DNA of 25,364 nt, taken from positions 1 to 25,364 of the forward strand of contig UQUX01000010.1 of the NCBI GenBank assembly GCA_900544425.1. Direction: 5' to 3'. Within the stretch, counting starts at the first letter, position 1; the number at the start of each line of letters is the position of its first letter. The notes below the pieces were generated by a model. It did not search any database. It had not been told where the DNA came from and worked only from the letters and a program-made list of their open reading frames with translations. Below, piece by piece: positions 1-6,458 of the stretch. Both the position numbers and the translations under genes were made by a program. This DNA is from an uncultured Collinsella sp. (GTDB taxonomy: Bacteria > Actinomycetota > Coriobacteriia > Coriobacteriales > Coriobacteriaceae).

Positions 1-2130
1 GAAGAACGTAAGCCTCATCTGCACGCCCTGCGTGATCTCCGCCGCCTTCTGGCTCTCCTCCTCCTGCTTGAGCTTGAGGTCGCCGGCGTCCCACCCCTTC
101 TGGTTGGCAGATCCGGCAACCTTGTTCTTCTCGGCCTCCTGCTGGAGGGCGAGCGCGTTGACCTTGGCCTCGATTCGCTCGTCGTGCGAGCGGAGGGCCT
201 GGAGGATGCTCCAGACGTTCGCGAACACCTTGCTGTCGTCGAGCGCCTCCTCCGGCGTCATGCCGGCGGGGACGAAAATGGGCAGGATGATATAGCCGAA
301 GTCCTTGCCCTCGGCGCGCCTCATGACGCGGCCGACGGCCTGGACGACGTCAACGGTCGAGTTCTTGGCATTGAAGAAGATGACGGCGTCGAGGTTGGGC
401 ACGTCGATGCCCTCGGCGAGGCAGCGCGCGTTGGTGAGGATGCGGCACTCGTCCTCGGCGACGTCCCCTCCGAGCCAGGTGATGTTTCTCGTGCGTTGGT
501 CGGACGGCATGTTGCCGTCGACATGGCGCAGCTCGCACTTGAGCGGGAGCTCCTCGTGCTCGTCTTCGGCAAACTTCTCGACGATTTGCGAGAAGGCCTC
601 CGTGATGGTCTTCGATGCATTGATGGTCGAGCAGAAGCCGACGGCGCGGTGCAGCGGCTTGCAGTCGGTCACCATGGTCTCGACGTCATCGACGACGAGC
701 ATGCCACCGAGGCCGGTCGCGTCGTCGGGCGCGCCCTCGCCGTGATCGACGAGGCCCTTCCAGCAGCCGATAATCTTGCCGATGTCCGAGGGCTCCAGGC
801 TCATTGCGTTGACGCCCTGGTCGCTCTCCAGGGAGGGCAGGCGGTCCCCGATGGCATCCTCCTGGACGGTGAGGACGACGACCTTGTAGTCGGTGAGCAG
901 CTTCTGCTCCACGGCCTCGCCGAACTTGATCTGGTAGGCGGTGGGGCCGTAGATGGACTCGTCGTCCATGGAGGCGATGGTGTAGTCCTCCTCGGCGCCT
1001 TTGCGTTTGGCGGTCTCGCCGTAGATGCGCGGGGTCGCCGTCATGTACAGGCGCTTCTTGGCGGCAACGTTCTCGTTGAAGTGGATCTTCATGAAGGCCG
1101 AAGCCTCAGTCTTGGAGACGCCGGGGAGGGCGTTGCCGGTCGTGCGGTGGGCCTCGTCGCACACGACGATATCAAACTCGGGCATACCGAGCGCCTGCGC
1201 GTCATGGATGACGCCGATAGATTGATAGGTCGAGAAAATGACGACCAGCCCGTCGGGGTTCGAGCGTCTGCAACGCTTGAACGAGCGGTACAGGCTCTCG
1301 GGATTCGTCGTTGCGGGATACTCGAATGAATCGAGCGTCATCGGGATGACGTCGTCCTTGCGCGACGCCTTCGAGTCCGAGCAGACGACGAGCGAAGACA
1401 TGGGCACGCGGCTCTGGCCCATCCACTCGCGCATGGACTGTCCGACGAGGGAGATCGACGGCGCGCAGAAGAGAATCGTGCCGGCGGCGGGGCCGATCCA
1501 GTCCTCGACGAGGCGAAGGGACATGAGCGTCTTTCCCGTGCCGCACGCCATGATCGCCTTGCAACGGTCGAACTCCGCCCACTTCTCCTCGATCGCCGCG
1601 ACCGCACGCTCCTGATGCGAGCGGAGGTCATAGGTCACACGCTCGCCGGCGGGGACGCCCTCGATAAACGGAGTCCAGTCGATATTGGAGGCCGCCATCT
1701 TGGCGGTATCGATGTACATGGACCCGCTGGCGTCGATTTGCTTCTGGAGGTTCTTTCCCGGACCCTTCGCCGTCGTCATGACCATCAGGGAGTCGACGCC
1801 GTCGATAAATGCCGCATGGGCGAAGAACGAATCGCAGATGCCCTTGGGAAGGTCCTTCTCGCCGTCATAGCACTTGCATTGGATCGCCCACCATTCCCCC
1901 GCCTCGGCGGTCTGGGCCATGAGGTCGATTCCGTTGTCTTGGGTGTCGTGGACGGGACAATCGTCCCATTCGAGTGCCTGGGCTATCGTCCCGACACGGG
2001 AGAAGAACAGTGCGTAGAAGGGGTCGTTCTTGAGATAATAAACGCAGGCCGCCTCATACTTGTCGCCCTTCTCCTTGGTCGTTGCCGACCCGTTGACGAT
2101 AGGGTCAAGGGCATCGTAGACGGTCTTCAT
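1..2130 (-). CDS. Mrr-nuclease/DEAH-helicase protein, probable Type ISP restriction-modification enzyme (N-terminal 710 residues; runs off window)
   Basis: The reading frame is open from the ATG at 2130 to the window edge with no stop, so this is a partial gene. The start has a good ribosome site (AAGGAG, about 7 nt upstream). Residues 1-150 look like an Mrr-type nuclease: GID at 68-70 and IQCK at 83-86 give the D...QxK catalytic pattern. A superfamily-2 helicase follows: Walker A CGTGKT at 196-201, CDEAHRT near 324-330, TATP (motif III) and a QAVGRVMRR motif VI. This nuclease-then-helicase order is that of LlaGI/LlaBIII-type single-chain restriction enzymes, which continue with a coupler, an N6-adenine methyltransferase and a target-recognition domain. 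Those parts would lie left of base 1 and are not seen. An Mrr-helicase without methyltransferase is the alternative. The gene lies in the accessory segment beside tRNA-Thr, consistent with phage defence. Confidence 0.8.
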   Translation of the reverse strand, partial: MKTVYDALDPIVNGSATTKEKGDKYEAACVYYLKNDPFYALFFSRVGTIAQALEWDDCPVHDTQDNGIDLMAQTAEAGEWWAIQCKCYDGEKDLPKGICDSFFAHAAFIDGVDSLMVMTTAKGPGKNLQKQIDASGSMYIDTAKMAASNIDWTPFIEGVPAGERVTYDLRSHQERAVAAIEEKWAEFDRCKAIMACGTGKTLMSLRLVEDWIGPAAGTILFCAPSISLVGQSMREWMGQSRVPMSSLVVCSDSKASRKDDVIPMTLDSFEYPATTNPESLYRSFKRCRRSNPDGLVVIFSTYQSIGVIHDAQALGMPEFDIVVCDEAHRTTGNALPGVSKTEASAFMKIHFNENVAAKKRLYMTATPRIYGETAKRKGAEEDYTIASMDDESIYGPTAYQIKFGEAVEQKLLTDYKVVVLTVQEDAIGDRLPSLESDQGVNAMSLEPSDIGKIIGCWKGLVDHGEGAPDDATGLGGMLVVDDVETMVTDCKPLHRAVGFCSTINASKTITEAFSQIVEKFAEDEHEELPLKCELRHVDGNMPSDQRTRNITWLGGDVAEDECRILTNARCLAEGIDVPNLDAVIFFNAKNSTVDVVQAVGRVMRRAEGKDFGYIILPIFVPAGMTPEEALDDSKVFANVWSILQALRSHDERIEAKVNALALQQEAEKNKVAGSANQKGWDAGDLKLKQEEESQKAAEITQGVQMRLTFF

Positions 2131-2246
2131 ATAGCGACTCCTTCGTTACAGCTCAGATGTCATCATTTTAGATAAAGTCATTTATCGGTTAATGCTCATT
2201 TGAAGGCGAATCGGCGAAGAGAAATACAGTATTAGCAACCTCTTAT

Positions 2247-2270
2247 CAAAAAGCCCAGCATAGCCGGGCT
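2247..2270 (-). terminator. Intrinsic terminator of the 2300-3326 gene pair
   Basis: On the minus strand AGCCCGGC and GCTGGGCT form an 8-bp stem (one G-U pair) with a 3-nt loop, followed by TTTTTG. It sits about 30 nt after the stop of the 262-residue gene and before the helicase gene, so the helicase probably has its own promoter in 2131-2246. Confidence 0.75.
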
Positions 2271-2299
2271 CAACTATATTCGAATGTCGATGATGATCA

Positions 2300-3088
2300 T
2301 TACGCAGTCGTGCAAACCGTTTTCTTTAAACAGTCAAACAGCTTGTCGACTTCTTCCGCTTTAGCGCCGAGACGCAGATAGTAGCTACGCAGCTCCTTTC
2401 CTGAATAAATCGACGACAGAATGGTCGCAAGTTTATTTAGACGACGCTCGTCGAGAAGCTCGTACAGCATGCTGACTTCTGTCTTGTCCCTCGAATAACC
2501 CAGATACGACACTAGCAGGTTCTGAACCGAGCGATACTTATCCAAAGTCCTGTCTTTGTTGTTCGAGCCGTACAAATCAGCGCTATTCCAGGCTGACACC
2601 ATTTGTTTCGCCGAAGCGAACTCGAACTCAGATCCCGTTGCAATCGCCTTCAACGTCGCTTCAACTGTAGCTTCATCTTGATCCTTGCCGGTAACCCAGA
2701 GCCATTTCCCCTTCACGAACCAATCGTCATCAATTGCTTCTTGGCTCCTCGCTATCTTCTCAAGTCTTTTAGAGCTCTCCTCTTCAATCAGTTTCGGAGT
2801 ATTCCTCACCCCCACACCCCGTCCCTCATTCCTCGAGCCCTCTTTCTTGCAGAGCAACAACCACTCTTCAGGGGTGACAGTCGTCTTGATATGGATGATG
2901 GGGGTGGGGGCATTGGCACCATCCATGGAGTCCATCTTGTACGCTGAGCCAGTATTATCGACAAGCGCAGGACCGTTGGCGGTACGCTCGGCAGCGCCAC
3001 ACGCGTCGGCGACGTGCGCGGCGACGCCGCGCGTACCGCCAACGGGTAACGCGGCGTCGAGCAGTGAGGCTACGGTCTTAGCGGTCAT
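2300..3088 (-). CDS. Uncharacterised accessory protein (262 aa)
   Basis: I do not recognise this protein. The ATG at 3088 is preferred: it overlaps the last 11 bases of the upstream helix-turn-helix gene, has GGAG upstream, and implies translational coupling. A longer frame from 3112 exists but lies inside the neighbour. Residues 1-45 are rich in Ala and Gly and are encoded by very GC-rich DNA containing a 15-bp perfect inverted repeat. The rest is AT-richer, charged and probably helical, with a Trp-rich patch (DDWFVKGKWLWVTGKDQDEA) in the middle and a Leu/Lys-rich C-terminus ending in two cysteines. There is no signal peptide or membrane segment. The position between a DNA-binding protein and a restriction-type helicase suggests a role in the mobile or defence segment, but no function is claimed. 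Confidence 0.7.
   Translation of the reverse strand: MTAKTVASLLDAALPVGGTRGVAAHVADACGAAERTANGPALVDNTGSAYKMDSMDGANAPTPIIHIKTTVTPEEWLLLCKKEGSRNEGRGVGVRNTPKLIEEESSKRLEKIARSQEAIDDDWFVKGKWLWVTGKDQDEATVEATLKAIATGSEFEFASAKQMVSAWNSADLYGSNNKDRTLDKYRSVQNLLVSYLGYSRDKTEVSMLYELLDERRLNKLATILSSIYSGKELRSYYLRLGAKAEEVDKLFDCLKKTVCTTA
2973..3045. repeat. 15-bp perfect inverted repeat inside a coding region
   Basis: CCGTTGGCGGTACGC at 2973-2987 is the exact reverse complement of 3031-3045, with a 43-nt GC-rich loop. It lies in the N-terminal codons of the 262-residue gene and is much more GC-rich than the codons that follow. Confidence 0.75.
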
Positions 3089-3326
3089 TGTTATCGCACT
3101 CCAGACCGGCAAGGTATGTGATCAGGTCAGCTTTGTCGACGCGCCAGGCCCGACCGATCTTGATTCCACCCGCTGCTTTTAGAATCTCAATTGAAGTCGT
3201 CTTACAAACGTTCATGAGCATTGCGATATCACGCGCTGTGACACAAGCATACGGAATCTTGTTCAAAGCTCGACACCATTCCTTACGCCTCACAGTGCTC
3301 ATTTGATTCGCGTTTATATCGTTCAT
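3078..3326 (-). CDS. Small excisionase/MerR-like helix-turn-helix protein (82 aa)
   Basis: This is a small DNA-binding protein. Residues about 27-72 have the layout of the excisionase-type winged helix-turn-helix: a first helix with TARDIAMLMNV, a second with TTSIEILKAA, then the GIKIGRAWRVDKADL wing and helix ending in LITYL. The ATG at 3326 has AAAGGAG about 5 nt upstream and is preferred over an internal ATG at 3302. The end overlaps the start of the next gene by 11 bases, so the two form an operon. Proteins of this type act either as excision directionality factors or as small transcriptional regulators. With no integrase in view, a regulator of this gene pair and of the divergent gene at 3447 is equally likely. 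A palindrome lies in the divergent promoter region. Confidence 0.75.
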   Translation of the reverse strand: MNDINANQMSTVRRKEWCRALNKIPYACVTARDIAMLMNVCKTTSIEILKAAGGIKIGRAWRVDKADLITYLAGLECDNNDR

Positions 3327-3343
3327 CTGAACTCCTTTCGTTC

Positions 3344-3365
3344 GTGTGGTTTACGTAGTTCACAC
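3344..3365. promoter_or_regulatory. Palindromic candidate operator in the divergent intergenic region
   Basis: GTGTG at 3344-3348 mirrors CACAC at 3361-3365 around a self-complementary TACGTA core. It lies between the two divergent genes and 3 bp from the -35 box of the rightward promoter, a natural place for binding by the small helix-turn-helix protein. The link to that protein is inferred. Confidence 0.45.
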
Positions 3366-3368
3366 TAC

Positions 3369-3397
3369 TTGACCTGCGACATGGCGCTAACTATTAT
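3369..3397 (+). promoter_or_regulatory. Sigma-70-type promoter for the 3447 gene
   Basis: TTGACC (3369-3374) and TATTAT (3392-3397) are separated by exactly 17 bp, each one mismatch from consensus. The gene starts 49 bp downstream of the -10 box. Confidence 0.7.
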
Positions 3398-3446
3398 TTT
3401 TAGCAGAATGGAGTTTAACGGGCTTTGAGCAGCTAGAGGAGCACTT

Positions 3447-4625
3447 ATGAGTACAGGAAAAATTAAAGTTCCCACCACTAACGACGACTTAATCCCTTGG
3501 ACATTGCCAATTGCCCGACTGATTTGCGTCAATTTCGACGGCTCAGAGCGTCCGGCGTTCCTTTGCAAAGCCGGAGCCAAGGCATACGGTCTTCCAGACG
3601 GCTTTGCAACGGGTGCCCTACTCAATTTAGATACGAGTGACTTAGGTGAAGTCAAACGTTTCATCGAAGCCTACGGTCTCCCCGTTTCACCCTACGCCGG
3701 AGAGTTTGAGCGGGTTGAAAAACGATATATCTCTAACGATGAGTTCTCTGACAATCCGATAGGTGACGGCTTTGAAAAATGGCAAGACGCACTAGACGGT
3801 TCACAAAGAAGTGTCGAAATCAGAGACGCCTTTGATTTATCGTTGTTTAATCACTACAAAGGACGCGACGGTTCAGCTGGTACAGAAGCGGCAAACCTGA
3901 TTCAGGGTATAAGGAAGAATAACGAGCAAGTCATTCTGATGGATGACCTGCTTTCTACCATATCTATCATGCAAGTCGCAGCGCTTCTCTTCGCGTGTAA
4001 ATCTGCGTTTGGGCCAAAGGCTTATGACATGACAATTAAGCTGCTGACCAAATTGCCTAATAATAAGAGCGTCATGAAACACTTCGGCCAGCTTTCCGTC
4101 GCTTGTCAGTTGCCCGTAGAAATCAATTCAAAGATTAATGAGCACGATTTACAACCGAATGTCATCGCTGCAAGAATTGTCGCCTCTCGTTACTTGGAAT
4201 CGCTCGAAGCGCCCCTCGCCGCCTTTCTGGATCTCGCTCTGCATCCTTATCCCGAAAATCACCGCATCATCCTTGATCGCACTCTTCTAAAACTGGCAAA
4301 AATAGACCTGGAACCTGAAAAACAATTTGCGGGGAGTCTTACCAGGGCATTTACTGCGCAGCTTCTGGAATATCTTCAGAGCAATCAAGCCTGGCGTTCT
4401 TGTGAACTCTGCAAACGTCCCTACAAGATCCGTCAGCAAACGATGCACGCACTTACAAGCCCAGAGGCCGCGAAGAAGGAGCAGTCAAAACCGAGGAGGA
4501 CGACTAAGAAACAGAAATCATATTGCACAAAGGCGCATGAGGAACATGCGCGTCGCATGGTTCAAGCAGAGAGACAAGCTATACGCCGGATGGATCGGAA
4601 AGCACGGGGTTTCGATTCCGAATAA
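3447..4625 (+). CDS. Uncharacterised protein with C-terminal Cys/His zinc-binding-like motif (392 aa)
   Basis: I cannot assign this protein to a named family with confidence. The ATG at 3447 follows AGAGGAG at good spacing. Residues 1-315 show no catalytic motif I recognise and no membrane segments or signal peptide. The C-terminal 75 residues are very basic and hold C319-x2-C322 (SCELCKRPYK) and later YCTKAHEEHARR (C360, H364). This is reminiscent of a treble-clef or CGNR-type zinc finger with a long Lys/Arg-rich insertion, suggesting nucleic-acid binding. By eye the DNA is about 45 per cent GC, against about 65 per cent in the core operon, a sign of transfer. It is transcribed away from the helix-turn-helix pair and towards tRNA-Thr, in the place where an integrase would be expected, but it has no integrase motifs. 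Confidence 0.7.
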   Translation: MSTGKIKVPTTNDDLIPWTLPIARLICVNFDGSERPAFLCKAGAKAYGLPDGFATGALLNLDTSDLGEVKRFIEAYGLPVSPYAGEFERVEKRYISNDEFSDNPIGDGFEKWQDALDGSQRSVEIRDAFDLSLFNHYKGRDGSAGTEAANLIQGIRKNNEQVILMDDLLSTISIMQVAALLFACKSAFGPKAYDMTIKLLTKLPNNKSVMKHFGQLSVACQLPVEINSKINEHDLQPNVIAARIVASRYLESLEAPLAAFLDLALHPYPENHRIILDRTLLKLAKIDLEPEKQFAGSLTRAFTAQLLEYLQSNQAWRSCELCKRPYKIRQQTMHALTSPEAAKKEQSKPRRTTKKQKSYCTKAHEEHARRMVQAERQAIRRMDRKARGFDSE

Positions 4626-4699
4626 CATCGACAAGACGTTCTAAACGTGACGAGATTGTGAATACGCATTTCAATTTTGAAGAGCTAAAACCCGTTTTA

Positions 4700-4735
4700 T
4701 TGCACACGCCGTTGCACAGCCTGTTGCACACAGCA
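4700..4735. repeat. Three 12-bp direct repeats (TTGCACA units) next to the tRNA-Thr 3' side
   Basis: TTGCACA occurs at 4700, 4712 and 4724, an exact 12-bp period. The units read TTGCACACGCCG, TTGCACAGCCTG and TTGCACACAGCA. The repeats lie directly beyond the tRNA terminator at the boundary of the AT-rich segment. Arrays like this serve as arm-type integrase or excisionase sites or replication iterons. That function is inferred from position only. Confidence 0.65.
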
Positions 4736-4739
4736 TCCT

Positions 4740-4782
4740 AAAAACAAGAACGCAGACCAGATAAAACAAGCTCTGACCTGCG
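4740..4782 (-). terminator. Terminator of tRNA-Thr
   Basis: On the minus strand CGCAGGTCAGA pairs with TCTGGTCTGCG over 11 bp (two G-U pairs, 10-nt loop), followed by TTCTTGTTTTT. It begins 11 nt after the tRNA CCA end. Confidence 0.75.
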
Positions 4783-4792
4783 CTTTTGTTAA

Positions 4793-4867
4793 TGGAGCCA
4801 GTGACAGGAATCGAACCTGCAACCCACTGATTACAAATCAGTTGCGCTACCGTTGCGCCACACTGGC
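4793..4867 (-). tRNA. tRNA-Thr (anticodon UGU)
   Basis: The 75-nt gene folds into a full cloverleaf. The acceptor arms GCCAGTG and CACTGGC pair over 7 bp, the D arm is GCGC-AACGGTA-GCGC, and the anticodon arm is ACTGA-TTTGTAA-TCAGT with TGT at 4835-4833. The T arm is GCAGG-TTCGATT-CCTGT, and CCA is encoded. UGU reads ACA threonine codons. It is a typical integration target, and the accessory segment starts at its 3' side. Confidence 0.96.
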
Positions 4868-4897
4868 ACACTTGGCGCTTTCGCGCGAAGCCTGTTA

Positions 4898-4926
4898 AGA
4901 ATAATGGAATTGCGGACGGGGCGCAA
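4898..4926 (-). promoter_or_regulatory. Promoter of tRNA-Thr
   Basis: On the minus strand TTGCGC (4926-4921) and TATTCT (4903-4898) are spaced by 17 bp, about 30 bp ahead of the mature tRNA 5' end. Confidence 0.65.
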
Positions 4927-5020
4927 CAGGCCGCACGGCGTTATACAAATATGTAAAATCCAGCAACAACAGGTACCAGGCCCGTTCATTTCTGTCGGTT
5001 CGCCCTCAATCTCAAAACCA

Positions 5021-5080
5021 TTCGTCAGAACGAATAGTTTTAATTACAATTGGCTATATAAAACTATTCGTTTTGACGAA
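5021..5080. promoter_or_regulatory. Inverted-repeat operator bracketing the promoter of the HTH-kinase gene
   Basis: Arms at 5021-5041 and 5060-5080 are 21 bp long and match at 20 of 21 positions as inverted copies, with an 18-bp gap. Each arm itself contains a small palindrome (TTCGT-N4-ACGAA). A TATAAA-like -10 box lies at 5057-5062 at the inner edge of the right arm, and the right arm ends 10 bp before the ATG. A protein bound to both arms would cover the promoter. The likely binder is the helix-turn-helix of the gene itself. Confidence 0.8.
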
Positions 5081-5090
5081 GGGTTTCGCG

Positions 5091-6431
5091 ATGCTTACTA
5101 CCAAGGAAGCCGCCGAGCTGCTCGGCATCACCCCGCGCAGGGTGCAGGAGCTCATTAAGAACGGCGCGCTGACCGCCCGCAAGGCTTCTGGTGTATGGCT
5201 CATCGACAAAGACAGCGTCGACACGCGACTCCGCTCTGTGACCAAAACGGGAGGACGTCCCCGCCGCGGCCACGGTAAGAGCGAGATCGCGTTCACCCTC
5301 ATGAACCGCACGTACGAAGTCGCTCAGCTGGTCTACAGCACATCGCGAAAAGACTTTACCCACATCGGTGCCGACATCGATTACGCCCACGCCCCTATTG
5401 GAGTATTTGGCCCTAATAGCCCCATATCGCTAGACTCCTTCCGCATCTGGTGGCGCGGCCGCGGTATCCCGCTCGCACGCATTGGGCTAGCCTCCCTGCT
5501 TGCAGAAGCCGCAGTCGATGTTCCCGATGAACTCGTCCAGCGAAATCTCGGCCTCTCCTTATCCGACCAGTATTGGATTAGGCCCCAAGGTTCCGGTCTC
5601 ACCTGGGAGGATATCAACTTCTTCAATAACGCCTTTGATGACGTCTCACTGTCCATTGCACCCTTTGCCCCAGAGGGAAAAGCGGCTGCCGCAAAGCCCG
5701 ATAACACCTCGGACGGCAATCTTCAAAAGTACTGGACGTGCGAGGGCGAACGTCGAATTCTGCATAAGGCAGGAGCGCACCTGGACCAGGAACCTTATAA
5801 CGAGCTGGTGGCGACCGCGCTCCACCGTCGCATTCTAAACGCCTGCGATTATGTGCCTTACTCGCTCGAGGGCACGGGCACTTCCGCCCTGAGCACATGC
5901 GATGTCTTCTTAACTGATGAAGAAGAGTATGTCCCTGCATTCTATGTAAACCAGCACGCAAACGCAGATGAACGGCTAACCGACTACGAGCGATATGTAG
6001 CAAACTGCGAGGAGCTCGGGGTGACAGGCGTCAAGGATGCCCTTGACCGCATGATCGTATGTGACGACATCATTGCCAACTACGATCGTCATTGGCGCAA
6101 CTTCGGCCTCGTGCGAAACGTAAACACGCAAGCCTGCAGACCTGCCCCCATCTTCGATTCGGGCTCATCGCTCTGGTGCAACATATCACTAGAGGAGCTT
6201 AGGGCGGGAGAGCACAGTTTTACCAGCGCACAATTTCATTCAAGCCCCGCCAAACAAATGTTGCTCGTCGAGGACATGGGCTGGTTTGACGGCGACAAAC
6301 TCGAAGGCTTCGTTGACGAGGCAATCGAGATTCTTTCCAGAAACGACGCGCTCACGGCAAGGCTGCCATATCTAAAAGAGGCGCTAACGTGGCGCCTCGA
6401 AAGAATGATCGACATCGCTGAATGGAGTTAG
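5091..6431 (+). CDS. HTH-HipA-like kinase fusion protein (446 aa)
   Basis: Residues 1-45 form an excisionase/MerR-type helix-turn-helix (TTKEAAELLGITPRRVQELI, then a GVWLIDKDSVD wing). A basic linker follows (GRPRRGHGK), then a middle region with GLSLSDQYWIRP, then a HipA-C-like kinase. The kinase has NTSDGNLQKYW near 205-215 as the nucleotide loop, ILHK (K226) as the probable ATP lysine, QEPYNE near 233-238, the catalytic loop NYDRHWRNFG at 330-339 and the metal-binding FDSG at 355-358. All key residues are present, so it is probably an active Ser/Thr kinase or adenylyl-type enzyme. The ATG at 5091 follows AAGGG. A TTG at 5073 would lie inside the operator and is rejected. No separate antitoxin gene is adjacent, so regulator and kinase are in one chain. 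Similar proteins are often auto-labelled excisionase. Confidence 0.85.
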   Translation: MLTTKEAAELLGITPRRVQELIKNGALTARKASGVWLIDKDSVDTRLRSVTKTGGRPRRGHGKSEIAFTLMNRTYEVAQLVYSTSRKDFTHIGADIDYAHAPIGVFGPNSPISLDSFRIWWRGRGIPLARIGLASLLAEAAVDVPDELVQRNLGLSLSDQYWIRPQGSGLTWEDINFFNNAFDDVSLSIAPFAPEGKAAAAKPDNTSDGNLQKYWTCEGERRILHKAGAHLDQEPYNELVATALHRRILNACDYVPYSLEGTGTSALSTCDVFLTDEEEYVPAFYVNQHANADERLTDYERYVANCEELGVTGVKDALDRMIVCDDIIANYDRHWRNFGLVRNVNTQACRPAPIFDSGSSLWCNISLEELRAGEHSFTSAQFHSSPAKQMLLVEDMGWFDGDKLEGFVDEAIEILSRNDALTARLPYLKEALTWRLERMIDIAEWS

Positions 6432-6454
6432 CGAGGCAGAATTGCCCCGCCAAC
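6427..6454 (-). terminator. Hairpin between convergent kinase and yacP genes
   Basis: On the minus strand GTTGGCGGGGC pairs with GCCTCGCTAAC over 11 bp (two G-U pairs, 6-nt loop). It overlaps the stop codon of the kinase gene. There is no strong U tract, so termination efficiency is uncertain. Confidence 0.4.
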
Positions 6455-6458
6455 TTCC

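Noticed and set aside
3447..4625. Integrase for a tRNA-Thr island
   Set aside because: The position is right, but no tyrosine-recombinase R...H-x-x-R...Y pattern or serine-recombinase motif could be seen.
4671..4871. 66-codon minus-strand frame across tRNA-Thr
   Set aside because: It runs through the tRNA and its terminator; such frames are a common false call.
5073..5090. Upstream TTG start for the HTH-kinase gene
   Set aside because: It would start inside the right operator arm and leave almost no leader; the ATG at 5091 begins exactly at the HTH domain.
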